This document shows, in pieces, positions 22,050 through 34,700 of a stretch of 64,000 nucleotides of DNA. Every line of letters starts with the position of its first letter. Position 1 is the stretch's first letter. Source of the DNA: Chrysemys picta bellii. Taxonomy: Eukaryota; Chordata; Testudines; Emydidae. Location of the stretch: assembly GCF_011386835.1 (NCBI RefSeq), contig NC_088797.1, forward strand, positions 92,142,264 to 92,206,263, written 5' to 3'. The translations under genes and the position numbers were made by a program. Under the pieces are notes generated by a model. The model worked only from the letters and a program-made list of their open reading frames with translations, was not told the origin of the DNA and searched no databases.

Positions 22050-23640
22050 TAATAGATTCCAAAGTCAAAAGGGACATGTGATCATCTGGTCTGCCCTCCT
22101 ATATAACACAGGCCTAGAATTTTCCCAAAATAATTCCTAGAGCAATTCTTTTAGAAAAACATCCAATCTTGATTTTAAAATTGTCAGTGATAGAGAATCC
22201 AGCTTGACTCTTGGTAAATTGTTCCATTGGTGAGTTACTCTGACTGTTACTAATCTATACCTTATTTCCAGTCTGAATTTGTCTAGCTTCAGCTTCCAAG
22301 CATTGGATTGTTAATCTTTCTCTACTAGGTTGAAGAACCAACTATTAAATATTTATTTCCCATGTAGATATTTACTGACTATAATCAAGTTACCCTTTAA
22401 CCTTCTCTTTGTTAAGTTCAATAGATTGAGATTTTTGCATCTATCACTATAAGGCATGTTTTCTAAGCCTTTAATTTTTCTCATGGCTCTTCTCTGAACC
22501 CTCTCCAATTTATTAACATTCTGCTTGAATTGTGAACACCAGAACTAGATGTAGTATTCCAGCAGCAGTCGCACCGATGCCAAATATGGAGGTGAAATAA
22601 CCTCTCTCCTCCTACTTGAGAATGGTGTGGAGAAAGTGAATAAGGAAGCATTATTTACTCCTTCACATATTACAAAAACAGGGGTCACCCAATGAAATTA
22701 ACAGGCATCAGGTTTATAACAAACAGAAGGAAGTACTTCACACAACATATAGTCACCCTGTGGAACTCACTGCCAGGGGATGTTGTGAAGGCCAAAAGCA
22801 TAACTGGGTTAAAAACGAATTAGATTAGTGTATAGAGGATAGGTCCATCAATGGCTATTAGCCAAGATGGTCAGGGATGCAAACGTATGCTCTGGGTGTC
22901 GTAAGCCTCTCACTGCCAGATGCTGGGACTGCGCAACAGGGGATGGATCACTCAGTAATTACCCTGTTTTGTTCATTCCTTCTGAAGCATCTGGCTTTGG
23001 CCACTGTTGGAAAACAAGATACTGGGCTAGATGGCCCGTTGGTCTGACCCAGAATGGCCATTATTACCTTCTTATGTCAGCATTAGCTCTTTTGGCCACA
23101 GTGTCACCCTGGGAGCTCATGTTCTGCTAATTATTGACCATGACCCCCAAATTATTTTCAGAGTCACTGCTTCCCAGGATAGAGTCCCCATCCTGTGAGT
23201 GTGGCCTGTGTTCTTTGTTCTTAGATATATACATTTACATTTAGCTATATTAAAATGCAAATTGTTTTCCTGCACCAAGTTCATCACGCAATCCAGATTT
23301 CTCTGAATCACTCTTCATTATTTTCCACTTCCTCAATTTTTTTGTAATCTGCAAATGTAATCAGTGAGGATTCTTTTTTTCCATGTCATTGACAAAAATG
23401 TTAAATAGTGTAGGGTCAGGAACCAATCCCTGTGGGACCTCACTGGAAACATAACCACTCAATGATGCTTGCCCATTTACAATTACATTGAGACCAATCA
23501 GTCTGTTTTTAATCCATTTAATGTGTGCCATGTTTATATTATCTCATTCTATTTTTGTAATCAAAATGTTGTGTGGTAACAAGTCAAACAGCTTACAGAA
23601 GTGTAGGAATATTAGGAGAGTGGAATAGAAGTTTAAATAT
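22050..23640 (-). mobile_element. CR1 LINE fragment, - strand
   Basis: Read on the + strand, this is the reverse complement of the CR1 3' half. Landmarks are GATCATCTGGTCTGCCCTCC at the 3' end, TTCTCTGAACCCTCTCCAATTT, CCCCCAAATTATTTTCAGAGTC, then GGAACCAATCCCTGTGGGACC and the AAGTCAAACAGCTTACAGAAG region from the reverse transcriptase. All frames are broken. A second, opposite CR1 fragment splits it at about 22618-23077. Confidence 0.88.
22618..23077 (+). mobile_element. CR1 3' end, + strand, nested in the - strand CR1
   Basis: It reads ATGGTGTGGAGAAAGTGAATA, then AACTCACTGCCAGGGGATG, ATGGCTATTAGCCAAGATGG, and ACTGGGCTAGATGGCCCGTT, and ends CCTTCTTATG, the terminal octamer type of this CR1 group. 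Immediately after, at 23078, the outer - strand CR1 resumes (CAGCATTAGCTCTTTTGGCC). The fragment is 5' truncated. Confidence 0.88.
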
Positions 23641-23928
23641 AATAAAAATTGCAGAGGAGGGATGCTCTTGTTTCAGTTTACCTGCCCTTAGTTCATTCAT
23701 TGTCTTTTATAAATTAGTTCATTTAAATCTTCTCTAGTTATTCTTTCATCTTTTCTTGCATTAATTTTGTTTTCTTCTTTATACAGTCTATCTTCAGTTT
23801 TTATGCTACATCAATAATTGTTATCCTAGGGCTACATTCACCTACATTAAAATAGGGATGACATAGAAGACTGAATGATAGAAATAGGCATACAAGGTAA
23901 ATAAGTAGGGATGGAGATTCAACTAGAG
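23641..23928. other. Intergenic, unassigned
   Basis: AT-rich sequence between CR1 and a hAT element. It may be a decayed inner part of the CR1, but I see no clear match. Confidence 0.4.
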
Positions 23929-25013
23929 CAGGGGTCGGCACGTGAGCTGATTTTTAATGGCACGCTGCTGAACCCCGGCAATCGGCTGAGCGGAGCCAAT
24001 GGGCAGGACCCCGGCAGGCAGCAGCGTGCCATTAAAAATCCTGCCTGGCCCAGCCCGCTCTTCTCCGCCCCCCGCCTACCACTCTCTCTGGCAGGGGCAG
24101 GGGGCAGAACAAAGCTTGCTCCTGCCGGCTGCTGCTGTAGGGCAGGCTCCGCCAGCAGCCAAGCTTCCCCCTCCCCCGCCTCTTCCCCCAGCGTGCTGTG
24201 TCGTGCGCTACCTCCTCACCCTCCCTGCCGCCGATGGCTCTTGCGAAGGAGAGGAGCCCCAGCGCCCTCGCTGCTCAGACCGGGAAGGAGGCAGAGAAGA
24301 GGCAGGAGCGCAGCCTTGGGGAAGGGGGGTGGAATCAGGACATGTCCCTCTAGCCCCCTGCTGTGAGCCGCTCAGGGCAGGGGGCTGGAAGCACACCCCG
24401 CAATCCCAGCCCACCCACCCCCGGCCCTCAGGGGATGCAGGAGTCAGGGCAGAGGGCTGGGGGCATGTGAGGGGGGTGCAGGAGTCAGGGCATGGGGCGT
24501 GGGAGGCTGGGTATGCATGGGGGGTGCCAGTCAGGGCTGGAGTCGTGGGGGGCTGCAGGGGGCTGGGGTGTGAGGGGGGTGTAGGGCTCAGGGCAGAGGG
24601 CTGGGGGGTGGGCTGGGATCGGGGGGGTTCTCCCAGCCCCCTGCCCTGAGCTCTGCACCCCACCCACCCCCAGCCCCCTGCACCCCCCCCACGACCCCAG
24701 CCCCGCTCAGCCTGCTGCTGGTCTGGGGTCCCGACCCCCAACACTGCTCAGCTTGCTGCTGGTCTGGGGTCCCAGCTGCCGGCCCCCCTCAGCCCACTGC
24801 CGGCCTAGGTGATCAGCATTTTAATTTAATTTTAAATGAAGTTTCTTAAACATTTTGAAAACCTTGTTTACTTTACATACAACAGTAGTTATATAATATA
24901 TAGACAGAGACCGTCTAAAAAACGTTAAAATGTATTACTAGCACGCAAAACCTTAAATTAAAGTGAATAAATGAAGACTCGGCACACCACTTCTGAAAGG
25001 TTGCCGACCCCTG
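23929..25013. mobile_element. Non-autonomous hAT element with a GC-rich interior
   Basis: The left end is CAGGGGTCGGCA and the right end is TTGCCGACCCCTG, a clear inverted pair. The flanks AACTAGAG (23921-23928) and ATCTAAAG (25014-25021) agree at 6 of 8 positions, as expected for an aged hAT duplication. The interior is GC-rich, with several rough repeats of a CAGGGGGCTGG unit (24360-24780), followed by an AT-rich right part (TTTTAAATGAAGTTTCTTAA). Several long frames in the GC-rich block on both strands are composition artefacts. Confidence 0.88.
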
Positions 25014-26789
25014 ATCTAAAGGTTGCCATTGGGCTAAATAGTACAGTAAGGATTCCCCACCACACTACAGAACATAAAGCTGTGTTAAAGACAAATGAAT
25101 CATACTGAAGCAAATGAATAGTGAAACTTTTTGAACCTAATGCATGAAAGAATCTATCAAAGGAAAAGGGTTTGGGAACACAGGAAACTTGTATTGGGTC
25201 AAAAAGTTGTAGTAAATGTATTGCTTCTAAAATTTATTATATGAAATATTGGCGCCCACTTTTTTCTTCATAATTCAAAAGTACTCTATTGTTTTATTAC
25301 AATATTTATACAACTTAAACATGCAGCAGAGAGTGAGTTCTGTATTCATTAACTAATGCTTGGAAGGGGAGCCATTATCATTATTAAGAAAAATATTTTC
25401 TCGAAGGTTAAATTAGAAACAAAAAAAATGGTCACTGACAAACCATATCTTGTCATGCCACACATTTATTTTTTTAGGGAATAGAATCAAACTGCATTTA
25501 GTTAAGAGAGAAATATGGAAACTATTGAACAATATGCTGAGTCAACATCAGCTTCAATTCTAAAACATGCCATGCTGTAAGAAAAAATGCAGCAGCACAA
25601 AATTTTATTTCATATTGATGTAGCAAAGCTTCATTACAAAGTTTTGTATATTTATAAACTCATATTTTAGCTGTGCTAGTAAATGCATAGCTGCTGCTGT
25701 TTTGTGTTTCCCCCCCATCACACGTGCACAGTCTTTTCCACGAGATTTCCCTTACTACCTGCCTTTACAAACTCTTAGCAAGTAAGGAAAGTCTATATAT
25801 TCTGAAACTTCTGTTGTACTCGAGAAAGATTGCATCATTTTCAACCTGAGATTTCAGATGTCCCTATTTAAGACAAAATATTCTGAAAGACAAAAGTTGT
25901 CCTTGGGAATGTAAAATGCAGCATAAACTGTCAAACAGAAAAATAGCTGCAGTGGATTTTTTTCTTAGTCCTTTTACTTTAACAGTTATGCACTTAGCAG
26001 CTAATTGAACATAGCTTTTGCAGTTTAGCTATAGACTAATGCAAGAGTCATGGAAGAAAAGGATGTATCCTTTGAAATAACTAGTAAAAAGTTATGTTTT
26101 AATCCTGTGCAAAATATTATTTCACTACACCATTTCACTTGTGAGCCTGTCCAACAGTTCACTTCATACTGACTCTATCTCTCTGCTGTCTCTCCCCCTG
26201 TATGTTCTGGTTCCCTTCTCTCCATCACCTCAGACACTAGTATGTCACACAGCTAGAAGTTTAACCAAGACCTACTACTACATCACCTAATGGCCTAACT
26301 CTGCAAGGGGCAAGGTCATGCCCTAATGCTGAAAGGCAGCAATGCTATTGCAAGCTTCCTAAAGTAGAAGCCTGTCAATACCTGCTTCACAGCTCAGCAC
26401 AATGAGATCATTACAATGAATTAGGTATATAGTTCAATTGTTTATCAATGGGCAGCATTAATATAAAACCTACTTGCCTTGGCAATATTTTTAATGATAT
26501 TACAAATTACTGTTGGTTTAAAGTTTGGTTTGGTGTTTGAGAGGGCTTTTGAAAACTGAATATTTTCCAGTTACTTGCTCTCTTTGGAAGTAGCAAATCT
26601 TATTATGAAATAAAATTGTAAACATATAGAGGATATCAGAACCACTAGCAATAAGTGGTATGGGTTTATAAATGAACAAATCACGGCAAAAAAACCCTGT
26701 GTTTTACTTTTTTAATAGAATTCCCATATTTGATCCTTATCCTGTGAAGAGGAGTTCTGAATGTGGCCCTAGAAGATGTAGGAAATGGA
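25014..26789. other. Intergenic, nothing recognised
   Basis: AT-rich sequence. I see no gene, repeat with clear ends or RNA gene. Confidence 0.5.
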
Positions 26790-28040
26790 AAAGATATCAA
26801 ATATCTGGTTTTTAGTAAATCATTTAATAGTGTTCAACCAATGCTACTCACACAATTCATTAAAAATGGGTTTGGTGTGAGCACTGTCAAGTAGATTGTG
26901 AACTGAGTGAGGGATGGCTAACAAGGGTAATAATCCAGCAATGTATTTGGTTGGTGGAGTATCAAAGGTGAATCATAGGCCTGGTCTTATTTAATAATAT
27001 CAATGACACAAATGATGCTGTTAGTAATGTGGTCACCCCCAAACTAGGAAGAGCTGCAAACACATGTGAGGACAGGGGCATATTGGGCCTGAACCAAAGC
27101 CCAATGAAATCAATGTAAAGACTCCCCCTTGACTTCAGTGGGTTTTAGATCAGCCCCCATTGCGAAAATACCTAGACAAAAATAGAAATGTGGACAAGAA
27201 ATGCAATTATATTTTCTGGTAGATATGGGGGGAAATAGTCCAAAATCCAGATATTCAGTAGAAGGAAATAACCTGGAAAACAATAGTGCCAAGGAGACCA
27301 GCTGTATGGCTGGCAAACAGCTATTCTTCCATACTGCTTTGACTCTGAGAACAGCTGCCCCTAACACGTTTTCCAATCCACATTCCTCACCACTTTCAAA
27401 TTCGTCCTTATAACATCTTGTCCAGAAGAACTGGCAGGAAGGAAATAATCATGGAGAGGTAAGTGAATCACCAAAGATGTGTGTGCTCCTTTGTCAGTAA
27501 CCACATTATACTATTACTTTCACCCTGACTTTCCTTCCCTATGACCCTCATTTGTCATGTCATGATTAATTTAGCATGTACATTCTCTGAGGCAGGAGCT
27601 GCATCTCTGGTGGTTTTGTAAGATACCAATCACAGTATTCAAAAAATAACTATGATGGTGAACAAAAAAACTGACAAATGGGAATGTGCGATAGCAGCAA
27701 AAAAAAGCCAGTGTGATTTGACATACATACAGAGAAGCATCATAGGAAAATGGAGATAATTGCCCTTTTCTAACTGATCCTCATGAGCCATGTAGTATTT
27801 ATTTATAGGCACCTTACTACTAGAACGATATTGACAATGGAGTAATTTCAGAGAAGAGCAACAAAAAATAACTAGGGACCTGGAAGGACATTTAAAGACA
27901 GATTAAGATCATAATCCTGCAGTCCTTTGAAGCAATGAATGATTAGCCTGAAAACGGACTACACAAGCCTTTTAGGTGGTATGGCCTACAAGGTACTGAG
28001 CATGCTCCACCATCAATGATTTTAATCATGGAATCAAGTC
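26790..28040 (+). mobile_element. Old CR1/L3-like LINE fragments, + strand
   Basis: Around 26810-27070 the sequence reads like a decayed reverse transcriptase: TTTTAGTAAATCATTTAATAG (an FSKxF block), GGTCTTATTTAATAATATC (the block before the catalytic motif) and ATGACACAAATGATGC. Around 27640-27910 are GGGCACC-type blocks (GGCACCTTACTACTAG, TCAGAGAAGAGCAACAAAAA) that occur nearer the LINE 3' end. Both are in + orientation and in order. The part between them (27080-27640) is unassigned, with a small TCAATGTAAAG palindrome-like piece at about 27085-27160. Confidence 0.6.
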
Positions 28041-29014
28041 CCATAAAAGCTAAATATGTACAGCTAGATAGCTTTTGTGATCACTGCAAGGCAAAAGGGA
28101 TTTAATCATAATTTACTTTCTGAACAATAGGCAATATCTTTTAAAATTCAATAATAGTTTCCCATTCAACTAGCTGAAGTATATAATAGATGGTATCGTA
28201 ACACAGTGAGATATGCCTGATTCAGAATTGTGCTAACTTGTTTTTCCGACTACCTGCGATTCTAACAAAAATCTGCCAAATCTGGTGTCTTGTAATTTCC
28301 TGCTTCTGAGAGTTAAATCAATATTAAATCAGTGCTTGGACTAGAGGGAAAGTGCTGCAATGCCCCTCATGCTTGAAAAACTTTCCCCTAGCCTGTGACT
28401 CTAATTCTTCAATGACTTCAATATTCCTCCACCTGCTTGCCAAAGGTGGTTTATATCAGGCTTCCTACTCCTTTCCTTCCTCTTTTCTACAAGGGAAGAT
28501 TAGCCTGAAAAAGGGAAATACACTGCCATGTATTGTAAACAAAAAAGAAATTAAACAAAATGCTAACATCAAAGGTGTGTGTGTTCTTGCACTTCTTTTT
28601 CTCTCCAGGCTTCTTATTTCTTCTTTCATTCCTTTTTACTTATGCTTTTGCTTTTACTCCTTCCAACTCACACCTAAATATTCATTCCATTTTTTTCTTT
28701 GTCTTTTTTCGTTATATATATTTTAAATTGTTTGGCTCCATTTTTTTTCTTTCTCCCCTCCCCTGCATCTGTTCCCCGTCTAGTTATGTCTCTCGTCCCT
28801 GGTCCAGTTTTCCCCACCACAGTCTGTCTCCTTTTCTACACACCCTTAATTTTGCACTTCCAATCTCTACCTTATTCTAGGGTTAGTCAATTTCCCACTG
28901 AGTTTCCTCTTACCAATACAGCCAGCCTCACAAGCAACATTTCTTTCCACCAGCACCCTTTGGCCCCTGCAACACAAGTGTCCTGTTAACTCAAACTGTA
29001 CCAGTGATCAGACC
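28041..29014. other. Intergenic, pyrimidine-rich, no gene
   Basis: The T/C-rich composition from about 28,590 to 28,900 opens long frames that encode only low-complexity Phe/Ser/Leu strings. I see no gene. Confidence 0.5.
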
Positions 29015-29185
29015 ACTTGGATTCCCAGCTCTGCCACTGACCTGCTGTGTGATGTTAGGCAAGACCCTTTGCTTCTCTGTGTCTTCGCTTCTGCAGCTGT
29101 AAAATTAGGATATTGATTCTTGCCCTCCTTTATACAATACTTTGAGACCTGCAGATTAAAACCACTATATAATAGCTAAGTAAGA
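29015..29185 (+). repeat. MIR-type SINE
   Basis: It contains GGATTCCCAGCTCTGCCACTG, then ACCTGCTGTGTGATGTTAGG, CAAGACCCTTTGCTTCTCTG and a GTAAAATTAGGATATTG segment. These are consecutive MIR core blocks in + orientation. Confidence 0.82.
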
Positions 29186-29479
29186 TTATCCATGACTAGT
29201 TGGATGTTCTATGGATGGGGTAGACCCCCGCCCCTCCGCAAGCCTTCTGTAGGTGTGACAAGAAAGTACTGCACTGCACAGCAGCTAGCTGCAAAGGACA
29301 AAACTAGTCTTAAGTTACAATAGGAAATTTGTTTAAATGGGGCTGTTTACCTTACCACCATGGGTATCCTATCAGTAAGGCCATGCACTTGTGAATAAAT
29401 ATATTTTTAATACTGAAAATATTTCTCCTGAATGACTCTTTTTATGGTTCTAGATTATAAGGATGACTCTACATGGGCT

Positions 29480-30369
29480 TCCTTTATAAGCTGACCTGAG
29501 CAGTTGCAAAGTTCTGAAGCACTTAGAGGAGAGGAAAGTGATCAGGAACAGTCAGCATGGATTCACCAAGGGCAAGTCATGACTGACTAACCTAATTGCC
29601 TTCTATGAGGAGATAACTGGGTCTGTGGATGAGGGGAAAGCAGTGGTTGTGTTATTCCTTTAGCAAAGCTTTTGAATGGTCTCCCACAGTATTCTTGCCA
29701 GCAAGTTAAAGAAATATGGGCTGGATGAATGGACTATAAGGTGGATAGAAAGCTGCCTAGATCTTCGGGCTCAATGGGTAGTGATCAATGGCTCCATGTC
29801 TAGTTGGCAGCCGGTGATCATTCCCCTCTATTCGACATTGGTGAGGCCTCATCTGGAGTACTGTGTCCAGTTTTGGGCCCCACACTACAGGAAGGATGTG
29901 GAAAAATTGGAAAGAGTCTAGCGGAGGGTAACAAAAATGATCAGGGGGCTGGAGCACATGACTTATGAGGAGAGGCAGAGGGAACTGGGATTGTTTAGTC
30001 TGCAGAAGAGAAGAATGAGGGGGGATTTGATAGCTGCTTTCAACTACCTGAAAGGGGGGTTCCAAAGAGGATGGATCTAGACTGTTCTCAATGGTAACAG
30101 ATGAGAGAACAAGGAGTAATGGTCTCAAGTTGCAATGGGGGAGGTTTAGGTTGGATATTAGGAAAAACTTTTTCACTAGGAGGGTGCTGAAGCACTGGAA
30201 TGGGTTACCTAGGGAGGTGGTGGAATCTCCTTCCTTAGAGGTTTTTAAGGTCAGGCTTAACAAAGCCCTGGCTGGGATGATTTAGTTGGGAATTGGTCCT
30301 GCTTTGAGCGGGGGTTGGACTTATTGACCTCCTGAGGTCCCTTCCAACCCTGATATTCTATTATTCTAA
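29480..30369 (+). mobile_element. CR1 LINE fragment, + strand, internally deleted
   Basis: The left part (29500-29818) is reverse-transcriptase region: AGCATGGATTCACCAAGGGC, an AGCAAAGCTTTTGAATGGTC block and a GGCTGGATGAATGGACTATA block. At about 29819 it jumps to the 3' part (CATTGGTGAGGCCTCATCTG, TTTTGGGCCCCACACTACAG, AACTTTTTCACTAGGAGGGTG), so the catalytic core is missing. It ends with TTCCAACCCTGATATTCTA and the terminal ATTCTA repeats at 30352-30367. The frame is broken by stops. Confidence 0.9.
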
Positions 30370-30699
30370 GGTTGTTTCGTCCATTTATGCCTTTCATCTT
30401 GCCCCATAACTTAGAAATACCAGTGGTAATTCAAAACTTTCAAAATAAATACATTTTGTAGTTGGCAGATGGTGACAAATTTTCTTATCTTGGAAACTTT
30501 TAAGACCAAATTTTCAAAAAGAGTGTGCACAAAACTTCATTTATGGGTTTCAAGCACTAATCCCTGTATGTACAAAGATAGCTAGCTAGACCTAAAATGC
30601 CAGGATATCACCTGAGCTCAGCATGCTGCCAGTTTATTGCCACTGTAAATGTTGTACAGATGGTTGCCCGTTCATGCAGGATTTGGTAATTGGTGCATG

Positions 30700-30800
30700 T
30701 TAGAGTCATAGAATTGAAAGCTGTAAGGGACCACCAAATAATCTATTCCAACCTCCTGCATATAACAGCCAACCAACACCACACACACACACACAGCCCA
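30700..30800 (-). mobile_element. CR1 3' end fragment, - strand, with a short (AC)n
   Basis: GAGTCATAGAATTGAAAGCTG and AAGGGACCACCAAATAATC are the reverse complement of a CR1 3' end. An (AC) run of about 10 units follows at 30778-30797. Confidence 0.65.
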
Positions 30801-30967
30801 ACAACTGAAATTAAACCAAAGAATTATAGCCCACAGGAGACTAGACTATTATAGTCACAGGCAGACAATAGGAGGGAACAAGGTGGTCCAATGCCTGTGG
30901 TCCCCCCAATGGTAGGGAAATTAATGAAAATGTAAGAAGAGCCATACTGGGTCAGACCATGGGCCAT

Positions 30968-31793
30968 TGAAGGGTTAAAATCCATGTGCATTTTATATAA
31001 CAACCTGGTATATGGATTGTGCCATCTCTTTTTAAGACCCAAAGTCCAGAGTTTGGTCAAGAGACCAGAGACCTAGCAAATAGTGATTAGCTAAGAGAAA
31101 AGCAGAATAAACAAGATAACATGGCCTTTGCTAAAATATGCTTGGTCAGTAGAATTGCCAGGTGTAGGAGCTAAGCACTAAATAATTATGTCTTATTCAG
31201 AGTTGCAGATTGAACAAAGAATCCCTGTTCCTATTGTGTTAGTTTCTTCTGTAGGGAGACGTTCTTCCCACAGATCCAACCTTGAGTTTATGAAAAGTTG
31301 GTACATGTCAGTATAAGATATGGCATCCTTCCACCTCCACTTCCCAGGGACCAATGCCTTACCTTAAGACATAAAGGAGATAATCTTTATTGCCATACAC
31401 TTTCACTATTTCTTTGCTTTAACCCCTAGGAATGTACCTGTTGGACAATCAAAGGAGTTGCTCCATTCCTATGGACCCCAAATCAGAATTCAACAGATAT
31501 ATTTTATCAAAGTATTAATTAAAGGTATAACTTGCTAACTTGAGACCATGGGTGGAGACATTATGTAACCTGTTAACCATTGGCTACTGTGCTATGTTGT
31601 CTTGCTGCAAAACCTATCCCGGGGTGTGGAGCTGCCTACCCCGTCACTTTCCCCGCCCATGGAAAATCTATATATTCTATTGTAATCGATTGACAGTGTC
31701 TCTGAGCCTAATAAGCAAGGTGACACTCCACCAGCGCTGTGTGTAATAAATTCCTATGCTTGACCTCTACATGGTGTGGATTTATGTCCTTCA
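30968..31793 (+). mobile_element. Solo LTR of an endogenous retrovirus, 5-bp target duplication
   Basis: An 826-bp unit begins TGAAGG and ends CCTTCA (perfect 6-bp inverted ends with TG...CA). It is flanked by GCCAT on both sides (30963-30967 and 31794-31798). Removing it and one GCCAT joins the CR1 text GGGCCATCTAGCCC without a gap. A TATA-like CTATATATT lies near 31668 and an AATAAA at about 31745-31750, in the order expected for U3-R-U5 on the + strand. No internal viral gene is present, so this is a recombined solo copy. Confidence 0.92.
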
Positions 31794-34700
31794 GCCATCT
31801 AGCCCTGTATCCTGTCTCTGACAGTGGCCAGTGCCAGATGCTTCAGAGGGAACAGAAGAGGGTAATTTTGAGTGATCCATCCCCAGTCCCAGTTTCTGAC
31901 ACTTGGAGGTTTAGGGAAACCCAGGGCATGGGGTTGCATCCCTGACCATCTTGGCTAATATCCAGTGGGACCCGTCCTCCATAAATTTATCTAATTCTAT
32001 TTTAAGCCAGTTATAATGATGGCCTTCACAACATCCCATGGCAATGAGTTCCACTGGTTGACTTTGTGATATGTGAAGTTCTTACCTATGTTTGTTTTAA
32101 ACCTACAGCCTATTAATTTCATCAAGAGACCCTTAGTTCTTCTGTTATGTCAAGGGGTAAATGACACTTTTTCTCTTCATCACTCAAGATTTTATAGACC
32201 TATGTCATATCCCCCCCCCCCGACATTGTGTTTCTAAGCTGAACAGTCCCAGTCTTGTTAATCTCTCCTCATATGTAAGCTGTTCAATACTCCTAATCAT
32301 TTTTGTTTCCCTTCTGTGCTCCTTTTCTAATTCTAATGTACCTTTTTTGCGATGGGGCAGCCCAGACCTGCATGCAGTGTTAAGAGTGTGAGTGTACCAT
32401 GGATTTACATAGTGGCATTGTGATGGTTTCTGTTGTATTAGCTATCCCTTTCCTAATAAGTCTTAAAAGTCAGTTAGCTGTGTTGTCTGCTGCTGCACAA
32501 TGAGCAGATGTTGCTAGAGAACTACCCACGATGAGGCCAAGATCTCTGTCTTGAGTGGTAACAGCTAATTGAAAGTCTGTCAATTTGTCTACATATTTGG
32601 GATTATTTGTTTCCCATGTGCATGCTTTGCACTTATCAACACTGCATTTCTGCCATTTTGTTGCCCAGTAATCTAATTTTGTGAGATCTCTTTGTAGCCA
32701 GCTTTGGACTTAATGCTCTTGAGTAATTTAGTATTGTCTGCAAACTGCCACCTCACTGTTGACCCCTCCCTCCCCCGCCTCCTTTCTAGGTCATTTACAG
32801 ATGAGTTGAACAGTACAGCTCTTTGGGAGACCCTGCTATTTACCACGTTCCATTTTGAAAGGTAACAATTTATTTCTTCCCTTCATTATTGATCCATGAG
32901 AGGACCTTCCTTATCCCATGACTGCTTACTTTGCTTAAGAGACTTTGCTGTGGGATCTTGTCAAAGGCTTTCTGAAAGTCTGAGTACACTATATCAATTG
33001 GATCATCCTCGCTCACATGCTTGCTGACATCCTCAAAGAATTCTAATAGATTGGTGAGGCCAGATTTCCCTTTACAAAAGCTGTGTTCACTCTTCCCCAA
33101 CCTATTGCGTTCATCTGTGTGCCTGATAATTTTGTTCTTTACATGTCACCCAGTTTGCCTTGTGCTGAAGTTAGGCTTACTGGCCTGTAATTGCCAGGAT
33201 CAGCTCTTTTTTAAAAAATGATGTTACATTAGTTATCCTCCAGTCTCCTGATACAGAGTTTTTTTGTATTTTTTGCTAGTGACTCTTTAAATTATTTTTT
33301 GGCCTGCTTAATTATACTTCTTTCACTTGACTTGCCAAAGTTTATGCTTCTTTCTATTTTCCTCAGTAGGCTTTGACTTTCAATTTTTAAAGGACACCTT
33401 TTTACCTCTAGCTGCCTCTGCTGGTTAGCCATGGTGGCTTTTTAAATTTTTATACTTTTTTTTGTCCTCTTGCTGTTTTTTTGGGAGGGATATACATTTA
33501 GTTTGAGCTTCTACTATAGTGTTTTTAAATAGTCTCCATGTAGTTTGCAGGCATTTCACCCTTGTGATTGTTCCTTTTAATTTCCATGTAGCTAGCTTCC
33601 TCTTTTTTGAAGTCAAATGCTACTGTGGTGAGTTTCTTTAGCATTCCTTCCTCCCCCTACAAGGATGTTAAATTTAATTACATTATGGTAGCAGTTCAAC
33701 TATAGTTGCCTCTTGGATCGGTTCCTGTTTTCCACTTAGGCCTAAATCAAGAATGGCCTCCCCTTGTGAGTTCCAGGACGAGCTGCTCCAAAAAGCAGTC
33801 ATTTATTGTGTCTAGAATTTGTATCTCTGCATCATGTCCTGAGGTGACATTTACCTAGTCAATATTGAGGATAGTTGAAATCCCCCATTATTATTGTGTT
33901 TTCTGCCTTTGTAGCCTCCCTGTGAATTTCAAAATCACTGTCACCACCCTTGTCAGTAGTAATTTCCTAAGGCTGTACTCTCATTGTTCAAGCATGGAAT
34001 TTCTATCCACAGAGATTCTATGGTACAATTTGATTCATTTAAGAAGTTTACTTTGTTTGACCCTATGCTGTCTTTCACCTACAGTGTCATTCCCCTACCA
34101 GTGTGACCTACTTTGTCATTCTTATATATTTTGTACCCTGGTATTGCCATGTTCCATTGATTATCCTTATTCCACCAAGTTTATGTGATACCGATTATGT
34201 CAATATCCTCATTTAATGCCAGGCATTCTAGTTCACCCATCTTAGTATTAGATTTCTAGCATTTGCATCTCAGCACTTGTATATTTTGTCAATATTCAGT
34301 TGCTTCCCTTCATGTGTTATGTTTAAATGGGACTCTTATGTTTAACTGTTCCTCACTAGCTTCTATGTGTACTATACCAACTGTTTTCCTATCATCTATA
34401 CTAAGATATACAGTTCTCCCTTTAATAAATTCATCCCTAAAGGATGTCTCCTCCTGAACCATGTGCTCCTCCATACCTGTTGGCTACCATGGATCCCCTG
34501 GACTTTAATCTCTCACCTAGCAGCCTAAGTTTGGCCTGCAGAACTTCCCTTTTACTCTTCATTGGTGCCCAGGTGTACCACAACCACTGGCTCCTCCCCA
34601 GTACTCCACATAACTCTATCTAGATGTCTTGTGAGACCTGCAACCTTTGCACCTGGCAGACCCAACTATCTATATTTTTAATAATCATATCCCCCATCAC

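Noticed and set aside
24208..24744. Long proline-rich frames on both strands in GC-rich DNA
   Set aside because: They lie inside the GC-rich interior of a hAT element and consist of repeated low-complexity Pro/Gly/Arg words. No start context or conservation is visible.
28352..28989. Three overlapping Phe/Ser/Leu-rich frames
   Set aside because: They arise from a pyrimidine-rich tract; hydrophobic strings without start context or family likeness.
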